Assembly (NCBI GenBank): GCA_017463375.1
Contig: JAFTPG010000028.1
Location: forward strand, 1-51,333
Length of the DNA stretch: 51,333 bases
Reading direction: 5' to 3'
From: Ruminococcus sp.
GTDB taxonomy: Bacteria; Bacillota; Clostridia; Oscillospirales; Ruminococcaceae
Shown here: positions 1 to 7,348 of the stretch, one piece after another
Layout: the number at the start of each line of letters is the position of its first letter
How positions within the stretch are numbered: position 1 is the stretch's first letter
Position numbers and translations under genes: made by a program
Notes under the pieces: generated by a model
Told to the model about the DNA's origin: nothing
Seen by the model: the letters and a program-made list of their open reading frames with translations, nothing else
The model's database searches: none

Positions 1-787
1 TTGTGTCCTCGACTTCATCCAGCAACTGCTGACGGTGCTGTAACTGCTTATCCGTACACTCAATTTTATTTTCCAGCACGGCAACCTCACGAGTGCGTTG
101 TTGCTTTTTGAAATCCAGCACAGACAAATGCTCATTGTGCGTGCCGAGCTGCTCCCACTCGATATTTCGGGAACGCATAAGCTGTGCAAGGACTTCCTTT
201 TCGCTATCAATCCACAGCTTGCAGGCGGTATTGAACTTGCCCTCGCCCTTGAAGCCTTGCTGTTCCAGAGCCTTTGTCAGCGATACTCTTGTTGATAGTC
301 CACGCTTCTGTTCCGTTGCAAAGGGAACGAAGTCGATGTGAATATGCGGCGTTGCTTCGTCAAGATGAATGACCGCATTGAACACACGCAGGTGCGGATT
401 TCGTGCCTGAAAGCTGTCGGCAAACTCCCGAAGAAGCTCGGTTGCGACCCTGCCCATATCAGAGCAGACAGGCGTATCGTCCTGATTGCCGATTTGGAAA
501 ATGACCTCGTGATACTCCTGTTCCTGACGGCTGTGACGGATATGCTCGTGGTAGTCTTTGATAACCCTGTCCTTGCGTTTTTGCTTGGCGTTGTATTCGG
601 CGAGAGCCTTGTCGAACAGCTCGTGATAGACCTGCCCGATGTCGTCTTTGATAATGGTGGTGTTGTCTTTCGTTCTGGTCGGGTCAACATTTTCACACAG
701 AAACTCACGGTTATTGTGAGGCAGGCTGTGTTTCTTGCTGATACGACCGCTGATTGTTCTTTTTTCGATAGGGATTGCTCCTTTCAT
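1..787 (-). CDS. Mob/Pre family plasmid relaxase (C-terminus beyond window)
   Basis: The frame is open from an ATG at 787 to the left edge with no stop, about 262 codons. The start follows GAAAGG-like sequence and opens MKGAIPIEKRTISGRIS. Residues around 145-160 contain the histidine-rich metal-binding motif HLDEATPHIHIDF, the signature of Mob_Pre (MobV-type) relaxases that nick oriT and drive mobilization or plasmid recombination. Downstream residues become charged and helical (LENKIECTDKQLQHRQQ), as in the coiled-coil part of these proteins. It is the outermost gene seen of the element next to guaA and makes that element potentially mobilizable by a helper conjugation system. The missing C-terminus prevents a decision on whether it is intact. 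Confidence 0.88.
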   Translation of the reverse strand, partial: MKGAIPIEKRTISGRISKKHSLPHNNREFLCENVDPTRTKDNTTIIKDDIGQVYHELFDKALAEYNAKQKRKDRVIKDYHEHIRHSRQEQEYHEVIFQIGNQDDTPVCSDMGRVATELLREFADSFQARNPHLRVFNAVIHLDEATPHIHIDFVPFATEQKRGLSTRVSLTKALEQQGFKGEGKFNTACKLWIDSEKEVLAQLMRSRNIEWEQLGTHNEHLSVLDFKKQQRTREVAVLENKIECTDKQLQHRQQLLDEVEDT

Positions 788-855
788 ATTGAATTTTGTG
801 GGTGGGTGTGGTATAATATATCAAACAACAAATTTGATTTTTCAAGGGGATATTT

Positions 856-1620
856 ATGAGCCGAAATAAAGCACTTGTCATTTATTTATCAGGAACTTTA
901 GGGCAAGTATTGATGATATCTATTATAGTTTTTATATTGCGTAATTTGGGTATAGTTGTAGATTACACGACACCGATTGGAATGGTTGCTATTGGAATTG
1001 GAGGAGTTTCATCTGCTCTATGGGGAGCTATTATCACGGTAAAATATAAAAAGTATAGTATTAAGAAAATACTAAAAGATTTTTTTTACTATAAAGCAAA
1101 AATTAGTAGCTATTTGTTTGTTCTTATGTTCTTGGTCTTGGATTTTTGCTATATTGCATTTAATGGAGAATTAGTGTTAAGTGCATGGTATATTCCTGTT
1201 ATCTTATTTTTTAAGGCAATCATATTTGGCGGAATTGAAGAAGTAGGATGGAGATATTTTTTTCAACCAATTTTGCAGGAACGCCATAATTATATCACTT
1301 CAACGATTATTACTTTTTGCGCATGGGGAATATGGCATTTTTCTTATTTCTATATTGAAGGGACATTACCGCAAGTACAGACGTTTGGATTTCTACTGGG
1401 GTTGCTGACAAATTGCTTTATTTTATCGGCTTTATTTATAAAAACAAATAGTTTGTGGATATGTGTGATGACACATTCATTAATAAATGTTTTTTCACAA
1501 TTAGCAACGGGTGGAAATCTATATGTATCATATATTTGTAAAATAATCATTATTGTTATAGCAGTTGTTTTTTCGATTAGAGAACAAAGCAAAAAAGGAA
1601 CAGATGTGTCAGTTCTTTAA
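856..1620 (+). CDS. CPBP family intramembrane metalloprotease
   Basis: A 254-residue, very hydrophobic protein with about seven to eight membrane segments. It carries the CPBP (Abi/CAAX protease-like) motifs in order: EEVGWRYFF near residue 128, a WHFSYF histidine motif near 163, and a late THSLIN histidine near 205. Members are glutamate/histidine intramembrane proteases used in bacteriocin self-immunity, peptide processing or protein maturation; the substrate here is unknown. The gene is much more AT-rich than its neighbours and points opposite to the element's other genes, which suggests cargo acquired separately. The start follows AAGGGGA at a suitable distance. Confidence 0.85.
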   Translation: MSRNKALVIYLSGTLGQVLMISIIVFILRNLGIVVDYTTPIGMVAIGIGGVSSALWGAIITVKYKKYSIKKILKDFFYYKAKISSYLFVLMFLVLDFCYIAFNGELVLSAWYIPVILFFKAIIFGGIEEVGWRYFFQPILQERHNYITSTIITFCAWGIWHFSYFYIEGTLPQVQTFGFLLGLLTNCFILSALFIKTNSLWICVMTHSLINVFSQLATGGNLYVSYICKIIIIVIAVVFSIREQSKKGTDVSVL

Positions 1621-1687
1621 AGGACGTAATTTCAGTTTGTCAGCATGAGCAAATTTCAATTTATCCGTTCAAACTAACCTCGCCTTT

Positions 1688-1753
1688 GTTACTTTCTGCG
1701 AAAGTAACGCAAAGATACTTTTGACATACGCGTAGGCTTCTATCAAAAGTATC
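1688..1753. repeat. two adjacent hairpins at the broken end of the AAA gene
   Basis: GTTACTTT and AAAGTAAC form an 8-bp stem with a 5-base loop at 1688-1708. Next to it GATACTTTTGACA (1714-1726) pairs with TATCAAAAGTATC (1741-1753), 13 bp with one mismatch. They lie just beyond the point where the minus-strand AAA ATPase stops resembling its family. They may be remnants of a recombination end or a terminator pair; the function is unknown. Confidence 0.5.
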
Positions 1754-1784
1754 ATTGCGCTCTCCGATGGGCAGACGTTCCAAC

Positions 1785-2135
1785 TTAACGGAGTTGAGTT
1801 TTTGCACATCCCTTTGCGTGACGGCTGACGTGGTAGGCAAGCTGTGCCATAAGAAAGCTTTTACCCAGCTTCGGTGCACCAACGAAAAGATACACGCCCG
1901 GATAGAGCAAACCATCAATAATCGGCGGTCTGCTCTGGAACACGGTTTCGTAAAGTTCGTTCATCGAAACGGTTTTGAGATAGTAAGGATTCATTATCTG
2001 CTGAAAAAAGTCATCAGAGGTATTGAAATCTTCGTTGATTTCTGGTATAATACTTGTAGATTGATTTTGAGATGACTGCTCCGCACCTGCGCCAACAGGT
2101 GCAACGGGAGTGGTCATTTCTTCTTTTATGGTCAT
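1785..2135 (-). pseudogene. truncated AAA/RepA-like ATPase
   Basis: This 116-residue ORF starts with a 4-base overlap (ATGA) with the upstream gene, as expected for an intact operon. Residues about 80-95 contain a Walker A loop (FVGAPKLGKSFLMAQ) typical of the RepA/DnaB-like AAA ATPases found in Firmicutes mobilizable elements. After YHVS the sequence turns into an unrelated short tail (RHAKGCAKTQLR) and stops, so Walker B and the rest of the ATPase fold are missing. I infer a deletion or replacement whose junction lies near 1820, next to hairpin-forming DNA and the AT-rich CPBP gene. The product is unlikely to be an active ATPase. Confidence 0.7.
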
Positions 2136-2458
2136 TCACATTCTCCTTTCAAGCCATAGAGTGTAGTGTTGATGAGCCGTATTGTTTCAAGCAGTTCAGC
2201 GTCAATATTCGCACCGTTCTCAATGCGCTTCAGCTCTGACAGCATCATTTCAAGATTGACTTTCAGTTGTTTGTAAACCCTCGGATTGCCCTGAACGACA
2301 ATATCACGGTTCATACATTTGCGGTAGCAGTATTCCTGTTTCGGAAGTCCCGATAAAGCAACGGCACGGTTAAGCTCGTCGAATTCTTCGGGCGATACTC
2401 GGAAACCTACGGTTATGCTTCTGAAGCGGTTGTATTTGTCTACGTTTTTAGCTGACAT
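2132..2458 (-). CDS. small mobilization/RHH-like DNA-binding protein
   Basis: About 108 residues from the preferred ATG at 2458, which lies 8 bases after AAGGA; nearby ATGs at 2464 and 2467 are closer to the ribosome binding site and less likely. The N-terminal half (RSITVGFRVSPEEFDELNRAVALSG) looks like a ribbon-helix-helix strand and helices as in MobC/relaxosome accessory proteins, followed by helical sequence ending KGECE. The start overlaps the end of the integrase gene and the stop overlaps the AAA gene start, so the genes are translationally coupled. I infer an accessory role in mobilization; a transcriptional regulator is the alternative. Confidence 0.65.
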   Translation of the reverse strand: MSAKNVDKYNRFRSITVGFRVSPEEFDELNRAVALSGLPKQEYCYRKCMNRDIVVQGNPRVYKQLKVNLEMMLSELKRIENGANIDAELLETIRLINTTLYGLKGECE

Positions 2459-3533
2459 TTTCATCATTCCTTTCAAATTCAAGTTTTTCAGCCATTTCTT
2501 TTTGCTTAGATGGGAACAGGTGAGCATATCGGTATGTGATTTCGATACTCTCGTGTCCGACCCTGTCTGCAATAGCGACAGCGGAGAAGCCCATTTCAAT
2601 CAAGAGGGAAACGTGGGAGTGTCGCAGGTCGTGGATACGAATACGCTTTACACCCGTTTCCTTTGCACCTCTGTCCATTTCACGATGAAGATAATTTTTC
2701 GTGATAGGGAAGATACGCTCGTCAGGAGATATATCATACAGCATATCAATATATTCCTTGATTTCATCACAGAGGAACGGCGGCATTTTTACGGTGCGAT
2801 TGCTTTTCTTGGTCTTTGGCGAGGTAATCACATCCTCTCCGTGCAGTCTTTGATAGGACTTGCTGACCGTTACTGTCTGCTTATCGAAATCAAAGTCCGA
2901 GGGAGTCAGAGCAAGAAGCTCACCCATTCGCAGACCGCACCAATATAACACCTCAAACGCATAATAAGAAACAGGCTTATCCATCATAGCCTCGGAAAAT
3001 CTGAGATATTCGTCCTTTGTCCAGAATAGCATTTCCTTACGCTGTTCCGTTCCCATATTACCAGCCTTGCAAGCTGGATTGCTCGTTAGGTCGTAAAATC
3101 TGACAGCGTGATTGAATATCGCTGAAAGCTGATTATGAAGCGTTTTCAGGTAAGTTGCCGAATATGGCTTGCCTTTTTCATCACGGAAACGTATCATCTC
3201 ATTCTGCCACGCAATAACGTCCTTTGTCTGTATCTCATTGATTTTTCGCTTGCCGAAATACGGGAGTATCTTCGTATTGATGATATTTTCCTTTGTGAGC
3301 CACGTTGTTTCTTTCAGCCTTGATTTCATATCACGGGTGTAGATTTCCACGAAGTCCTCAAACATCATTTCCATATCTGCCGAGGTTTGTAGCAGGAAGC
3401 TTCGCTCCCACATCTGTGCTTCCTTTTTAGTGGAAAAGCCACGTTTGCACTTCTGCTTGCGTTCGCCTTTCCAGTTGTCGTATCGCACCATTACATACCA
3501 AGTGCTGTTCTTTTCGTCCTTATAAACCGACAT
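2448..3533 (-). CDS. int: tyrosine recombinase/integrase of the guaA-linked element
   Basis: A 361-residue site-specific recombinase from ATG 3533, chosen because GGAAAGGAG lies 7 bases upstream; a longer frame reaches 3632 but would lack a good site. Residues 3-45 form the arm-type DNA-binding domain, residues about 50-155 the SAM-like core-binding domain, and 165-345 the catalytic domain. The expected catalytic residues are visible: R202 (GLRMGELL), H301 and R304 (HDLRH), H327 (VGHES) and nucleophile Y336 (YRYAHL). It would insert and excise the element at an att site, which its position next to guaA suggests is the guaA 3' end. It overlaps the excisionase gene upstream and the small RHH gene downstream. 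Confidence 0.93.
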   Translation of the reverse strand: MSVYKDEKNSTWYVMVRYDNWKGERKQKCKRGFSTKKEAQMWERSFLLQTSADMEMMFEDFVEIYTRDMKSRLKETTWLTKENIINTKILPYFGKRKINEIQTKDVIAWQNEMIRFRDEKGKPYSATYLKTLHNQLSAIFNHAVRFYDLTSNPACKAGNMGTEQRKEMLFWTKDEYLRFSEAMMDKPVSYYAFEVLYWCGLRMGELLALTPSDFDFDKQTVTVSKSYQRLHGEDVITSPKTKKSNRTVKMPPFLCDEIKEYIDMLYDISPDERIFPITKNYLHREMDRGAKETGVKRIRIHDLRHSHVSLLIEMGFSAVAIADRVGHESIEITYRYAHLFPSKQKEMAEKLEFERNDENVS

Positions 3534-3729
3534 TCGCATTCTCCTTTCCATTCTGAGAGCCGTTATACAGCCTTTCGTAGAAATACTGTCTGTTGACTCG
3601 TCCCGAAATTGTGATGAAGCCTTTTTCCTCAAGCTCCTTGTTCAGCTTCTTGATGAGCTTGTAAGCGTATGGAACTGATACTTCAAGTTCCTGTGCAACT
3701 TCTGCTGCCTTGATGAATTTGTTGGTCAT
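3520..3729 (-). CDS. xis: excisionase-like small DNA-binding protein
   Basis: A 69-residue protein with a winged-helix/MerR-like fold pattern: NKFIKAAEVAQELEVSVPYAYKLIKKLNKEL is a helix-turn-helix, followed by a short wing with ISGRVNRQYFYERLY. Proteins of this size and composition directly before a tyrosine integrase in Firmicutes elements act as recombination directionality factors. The start is preceded by AAAGGTGG. It overlaps the integrase start by 14 bases and is driven by a consensus promoter at 3794-3822. The function is inferred from fold and context. Confidence 0.75.
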   Translation of the reverse strand: MTNKFIKAAEVAQELEVSVPYAYKLIKKLNKELEEKGFITISGRVNRQYFYERLYNGSQNGKENANVGL

Positions 3730-3793
3730 AGAAAACCACCTTTCGTGAATAATTTTAGATTTATACTAAGCAATTCTGTTTAGCTACAATTCT

Positions 3794-3822
3794 ATTATAC
3801 TAAACATATTTGCTTTTGTCAA
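3794..3822 (-). promoter_or_regulatory. xis-int promoter with operator in the spacer
   Basis: On the minus strand TTGACA (3822-3817), a 17-base spacer and TATAAT (3799-3794) match the sigma-A consensus exactly. The spacer contains the operator-like sequence CTAAACATATTTGC (plus strand 3800-3813), matched at 12 of 14 positions inside the divergent promoter's spacer. Confidence 0.85.
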
Positions 3823-3864
3823 CCCTTTTTTTGAAATTTTCTAAACTTTTTTGTTTATTTGCTC

Positions 3865-3893
3865 TTGACTATCCTAAACAAATATGCTAAAAT
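3865..3893 (+). promoter_or_regulatory. promoter of the XRE regulator with operator in the spacer
   Basis: TTGACT (3865-3870), a 17-base spacer and TAAAAT (3888-3893). The spacer contains CTAAACAAATATGC (3874-3887), nearly the same as the operator in the opposite promoter. Binding by the adjacent XRE protein would block both promoters. Confidence 0.82.
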
Positions 3894-3929
3894 GGAGAAA
3901 ACAGGCATTTTGCAGATAGGAGAGTACTT

Positions 3930-4448
3930 ATGGCTATCGGAGATAGAATCAAGAGAATACGCAATTTCAGAGGACTTACACAAAAAGAGTTTGGCAAGCT
4001 TATCGGTTTTGATGAAAAGACAGCGGATATTCGTGTTGCACAGTATGAATCGGGAACAAGAACACCCAAAGAGGAACTGCTTCAGAAGATGGCAGAGGTT
4101 CTCGATGTAAATTATCGTTCTCTATATGAACCTACATTGTATGCCGCAGAGGATATAATGTATACACTATTTGAGCTTGACGAGCATTACACCACAATCG
4201 TCCACGATGTTCCTGACGAAGAATATCCAGAAAGCAAGCACCTTGCTGTGCAGTTCAAGTCCAATTTGCTTGACAGTTTCTTGAAAGAGTGGCAGCAACG
4301 CAAAAAAGACCTTGCCGATGGAGTCATCAGCAAGGCCGAATATACAGAATGGAAGCTTAACTGGCCTGCTACCGCAGACGACTGCGGCAAGCACAAGCCT
4401 AAAAAGGAATGGAGAGATAACCCCCAAGCCACTTGTGACGAAGAATAA
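3930..4448 (+). CDS. XRE-family regulator of the integrated element
   Basis: A 172-residue protein. Residues 1-65 are a classical HTH_3 domain (IGDRIKRIRNFRGLTQKEFGKLI, then DIRVAQYESGTRTPKEELLQKMAEVL). The C-terminal 100 residues are polar and contain no domain I recognise; they may sense a signal or oligomerise. The start follows ATAGGAGAG. Its position divergent from xis-int, with matching operators in both promoters, suggests it represses excision genes and its own expression like a phage or ICE immunity repressor. Confidence 0.85.
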   Translation: MAIGDRIKRIRNFRGLTQKEFGKLIGFDEKTADIRVAQYESGTRTPKEELLQKMAEVLDVNYRSLYEPTLYAAEDIMYTLFELDEHYTTIVHDVPDEEYPESKHLAVQFKSNLLDSFLKEWQQRKKDLADGVISKAEYTEWKLNWPATADDCGKHKPKKEWRDNPQATCDEE

Positions 4449-4495
4449 TTGCACACAGCTTCCTGTTATCAATCTGTTATCAAAAGACAAAAGAA

Positions 4496-4533
4496 AATCC
4501 CGAAAACCCCATCGTTGCGAGGTTTTCGGGATT
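4496..4533. terminator. bidirectional terminator between element and guaA
   Basis: AATCCCGAAAACC (4496-4508) pairs perfectly with GGTTTTCGGGATT (4521-4533) around a 12-base loop. On the minus strand the stem is followed by a TTTTC run, suited to guaA; on the plus strand by TTATTTTATT, suited to the XRE gene. Confidence 0.85.
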
Positions 4534-4570
4534 GATTATTTTATTCCCACTCAATAGTCCCAATCGGCTT
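4534..4570. other. candidate attachment junction at the guaA 3' end
   Basis: The integrase module ends here and the last codons of guaA (PIGTIEWE, stop at 4541-4543) begin. The guaA 3' end is a known integration site of Firmicutes elements whose integrases recreate the reading frame. The second att copy is not in the window, so the exact core cannot be defined. Confidence 0.5.
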
Positions 4571-5518
4571 AGGAGTGAGGTCATAGAGAACGCGGTTGAT
4601 GCCCTCGACCTCTGCTGTGATACGAGCTGTAATCTTATGGAGAAGAGCATAAGGAATTTCCTCGATAGTAGCGGTCATAGCGTCAGTAGTATTGACAGCA
4701 CGGATAATAGCAGGCCAACCCTCATAGCGTTTGCCGTCCTTGACTCCGACGCTCTTCATATCAGGAACAGCGATAAAATACTGCCAAACAGTCTGATTAA
4801 GACCGGCGTTATCGAACTCTTCACGGAGGATAGCGTCTGCTTCACGGAGAGAATTAAGGCGGTCACGAGTAATAGCGCCGAGGCATCTTACACCGAGTCC
4901 GGGACCCGGGAACGGCTGGCGGTCAACCATAGAAGCGGGGAGACCGAGTGCCTTGCCGACAACACGAACCTCGTCCTTATAGAGGAGACGAACGGGCTCA
5001 ACGAGTTCAAACTGCATATCTTCCGGAAGTCCTCCAACGTTGTGGTGAGCCTTAACTCCGTCGCTCTCGAGGATATCGGGGTAAATAGTACCCTGTGCAA
5101 GGAAAGAAATTCCCTCGAGCTTGCCGGCTTCCTCATCGAATACCTTGATGAACTCGCCGCCGATAATCTTGCGCTTTGTTTCGGGATCCTTGACGTCCTT
5201 GAGAAGATCGAGGAAACGGTCTGTAGCGTCAATATAGATAAGATTTGCGTCAAGCTGATTGCGGAAAACCTCGATAACCTGTTCGCTCTCGCCCTTACGC
5301 ATGAGACCGTGGTTTACATGAACGCATACGAGCTGCTTGCCGATAGCCTTGATTAAAAGAGCTGCAACAACAGAGCTGTCAACTCCTCCTGAAAGTGCGA
5401 GAAGAACCTTTTTGTCTCCCACCTGTGCACGAACCTCTGCAACCTGCTCTTCAATGAACTTTTCAGCCAGCTCAGGGGTATTGATTCTTGCCATTGATTC
5501 TGGTCTTACATTAATCAT
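4541..5518 (-). CDS. guaA: GMP synthase, ATP-pyrophosphatase subunit (no GATase domain)
   Basis: A 325-residue protein that converts XMP to GMP using ATP and ammonia. The PP-loop motif LLALSGGVDSSVVAALL lies at residues 39-55, and the C-terminal dimerization domain ends in PKPIGTIEWE as in all GuaA. Usual bacterial GuaA is about 515 residues with an N-terminal glutamine amidotransferase; that domain is absent, so this is the two-subunit (GuaAb-like) form and needs a separate amidotransferase encoded elsewhere. The start has GAGGAG 8 bases upstream and a promoter at 5610-5638. The integrated element abuts its 3' end without disrupting the reading frame. Confidence 0.93.
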   Translation of the reverse strand: MINVRPESMARINTPELAEKFIEEQVAEVRAQVGDKKVLLALSGGVDSSVVAALLIKAIGKQLVCVHVNHGLMRKGESEQVIEVFRNQLDANLIYIDATDRFLDLLKDVKDPETKRKIIGGEFIKVFDEEAGKLEGISFLAQGTIYPDILESDGVKAHHNVGGLPEDMQFELVEPVRLLYKDEVRVVGKALGLPASMVDRQPFPGPGLGVRCLGAITRDRLNSLREADAILREEFDNAGLNQTVWQYFIAVPDMKSVGVKDGKRYEGWPAIIRAVNTTDAMTATIEEIPYALLHKITARITAEVEGINRVLYDLTPKPIGTIEWE

Positions 5519-5609
5519 ATTTTATACTCCTCACTGAATACCGCCGCAATTGATAATATGAACGCTGACCGGTATCCGAAAAAATAATGATATTATATAT
5601 CCATTCTAT

Positions 5610-5638
5610 AATATATCACATTTTTTGCCATTTTTCAA
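5610..5638 (-). promoter_or_regulatory. guaA promoter
   Basis: On the minus strand TTGAAA (5638-5633), 17-base spacer, TATATT (5615-5610), giving a leader of about 85 bases. It lies between guaA and the MITE-like repeat, so the repeat has inserted upstream of the promoter without removing it. Confidence 0.7.
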
Positions 5639-5685
5639 TAGTTTTTGAGTAAAAAAGTTCTGCCCTATCCCACTGCGTAATACGA

Positions 5686-5920
5686 TAAATTGTTGTTTAG
5701 CGGGAGTACTTTCGCAATCTATTGAGGGAGACCCTTTTGAAAAAGGGTCCTCCCTCAAACTCCCTCCCTAAAACTTTTATTTAAATTTTCCATATAGGGG
5801 GCATGCCCCCTATATGGAAAATTTGAGTTGAAGTCTTTGGAAAGGGGTCTGGGGAAAACCTTTCCTCAGAAAGGTTTTCCCCAGCAGGTTACGAAGATAT
5901 ACCCACTAAACAACAATTTA
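5686..5920. repeat. MITE-like palindromic repeat, copy 1
   Basis: About 235 bp with terminal inverted repeats TAAATTGTTGTTTAG (left) and its complement (right), flanked by TA. Inside are three hairpins: 5722-5758, a perfect 42-bp palindrome at 5783-5824, and a perfect 16-bp stem at 5849-5884. A second copy lies at 30280-30512. No ORF for a transposase is present, so movement would need a transposase in trans. The noncoding stretch 5519-5917 is filled by this element plus the guaA promoter. Confidence 0.88.
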
Positions 5921-6619
5921 TAGAATATTACTTATTGCATAAATGGCAGTTAAATGGAGGGGATAATAGATATAGAACAGGTATTTCATTTTCAGTTTGC
6001 CTCTTTTTCCGCTGTACGTTGCAAGAACTGCAACAGCCGCGAGAGAAAACCACTGAATTTCCCCGAGTTCAAGAGAGATAAAGATGAGAGGAATACAGGC
6101 AAGGCAGAGCTGCTGTAATTTATCCGAGCCGAGATACACGAATACGGGCAAGAGGACTCCGAAGAAGCCATAATCCACGGCGAAATCGGTATCGGTCAGA
6201 ATTTCGGGAAGAAAAACGCAGATGAAGGCTGCCGTTATGAAGCTTAATACACAAAGAGTCCATGAAGCAGCTGAATTACGTTTTGAAGCGTTATCCAGAG
6301 CATAAATAAGTACGATAGACAGTGAAAAAGTAATAAGAACGCACTGATACAGCGAATTCTCGGCGAAATAGTACACGGTCTGACAGAGAAGCCCGAGTCC
6401 TGCCATAGAGAAAAGATATTTCCTGCGGTTTTTAGTATATCGGCAGCCCTCAGCGATCATGAAAGCGAAAATCGGGAATGCAAGTCTGCCTATGATTTGC
6501 AGGATGGTCAGCTCGGGAAAAAGCTCTCTGCCGGCGTGGTCGCAGGTCATGGTAATAAGAGCGAGTATTTTCAGCTGATTGCCCGACAAAACCTCACATT
6601 TTAATGCTTTTGCGTCCAT
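5918..6619 (-). CDS. TraX-family membrane protein
   Basis: A 233-residue protein with about seven membrane helices. The opening GNQLKILALITMTCDHAG and the following GRLAFPIFAFMIAEGCRYT are hallmarks of TraX (PF05857), named after F-pilin acetylase but common as a chromosomal gene in Clostridia, where the role is not established. It is last in a minus-strand run acyltransferase-rodA-tcdA-traX. The stop codon at 5918-5920 is made by bases of the terminal inverted repeat of the MITE-like element, so the insertion may have trimmed or replaced the original end. Confidence 0.85.
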   Translation of the reverse strand: MDAKALKCEVLSGNQLKILALITMTCDHAGRELFPELTILQIIGRLAFPIFAFMIAEGCRYTKNRRKYLFSMAGLGLLCQTVYYFAENSLYQCVLITFSLSIVLIYALDNASKRNSAASWTLCVLSFITAAFICVFLPEILTDTDFAVDYGFFGVLLPVFVYLGSDKLQQLCLACIPLIFISLELGEIQWFSLAAVAVLATYSGKRGKLKMKYLFYIYYPLHLTAIYAISNIL

Positions 6620-6632
6620 AGCGTCTCCATGC

Positions 6633-7337
6633 TCAGTCGGTCAGAGCGATATCACGAACTATTTCGCCTGCCATTATCAGTCCTGCAACGGGAGGAACAA
6701 ACGAAACGCTTCCGATAGTTTTGCGCCGGGACTCGTCCTCTTCACTCTGAGCTTTGTGCGGAACGGGCTGCTCAGTGGAATAAACGACCTTATGATGCAT
6801 GATTCCTCGTTTTCTCAGCTCCACACGCATAACTTTAGCGAGCGGACACATTGAGGTTTTGCTGATATCGGTAACGACGAGCTTTGTCGGGTCGAGCTTA
6901 TTTCCCGTACCCATGCTGGAGATTATTTTTACTCCGAGCTTATGGGCATTCTCCACGAGGGCGAGCTTTGCGGAAACGCTGTCGATTGCGTCGGCGATCC
7001 AGTCAAAAGCGGAGAGGTCGGTTTCTGTTCCCGTATAAAAGAGGTTCAGCGCAGTCACCTCACATTCGGGATTTATGTCAAGTATCCTTCTCTTTGCAGC
7101 CTCAACCTTAGGTTCTCCTATAGTGGAGTGCAGGGCAATGATCTGACGGTTTATATTTGTGATATTGACCGTATCGCTGTCGATGAGAGTGATACTGCCT
7201 GCTCCGGCACGGGCGAGAGCCTCGGCAGTATACGAGCCGACTCCACCGACTCCGAAAACGGCAATGCGGGAATTTCTGAGCTTTTCCATTGCATGAGCGC
7301 CGAGGAGAAGCTCCTGACGTGAGAATTCATTTAACAT
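6633..7337 (-). CDS. tcdA: tRNA threonylcarbamoyladenosine dehydratase (TcdA)
   Basis: A 234-residue E1/ThiF-fold enzyme. The nucleotide-binding loop GVGGVGSYTAEALARAG lies near residues 29-45, followed by DSDTVNITNINRQI, typical of TcdA/CsdL. Late motifs SSMGTGNKLDPTKLVVTDI and VYSTEQP also fit. TcdA uses ATP to cyclise t6A37 of tRNAs to the ct6A form. The gene lies 11 bases after rodA on the same strand. Confidence 0.92.
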   Translation of the reverse strand: MLNEFSRQELLLGAHAMEKLRNSRIAVFGVGGVGSYTAEALARAGAGSITLIDSDTVNITNINRQIIALHSTIGEPKVEAAKRRILDINPECEVTALNLFYTGTETDLSAFDWIADAIDSVSAKLALVENAHKLGVKIISSMGTGNKLDPTKLVVTDISKTSMCPLAKVMRVELRKRGIMHHKVVYSTEQPVPHKAQSEEDESRRKTIGSVSFVPPVAGLIMAGEIVRDIALTD

Positions 7338-7348
7338 AGCTTACCTCA

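Noticed and set aside
277-708. 143-codon minus-strand frame in the relaxase region
   Set aside because: The neighbouring minus frame carries the real relaxase motif HLDEATPHIHIDF and is open from 787 to the left edge; this one is Ser/Thr/Arg-rich noise.
1661-1918. 85-codon minus-strand frame downstream of the AAA fragment
   Set aside because: It overlaps the AAA fragment out of frame, has no ribosome binding site and runs through both hairpins; treated as junction DNA.
4532-5356. 274-codon plus-strand frame opposite guaA
   Set aside because: Antisense shadow of a conserved enzyme; it begins in the guaA stop region.
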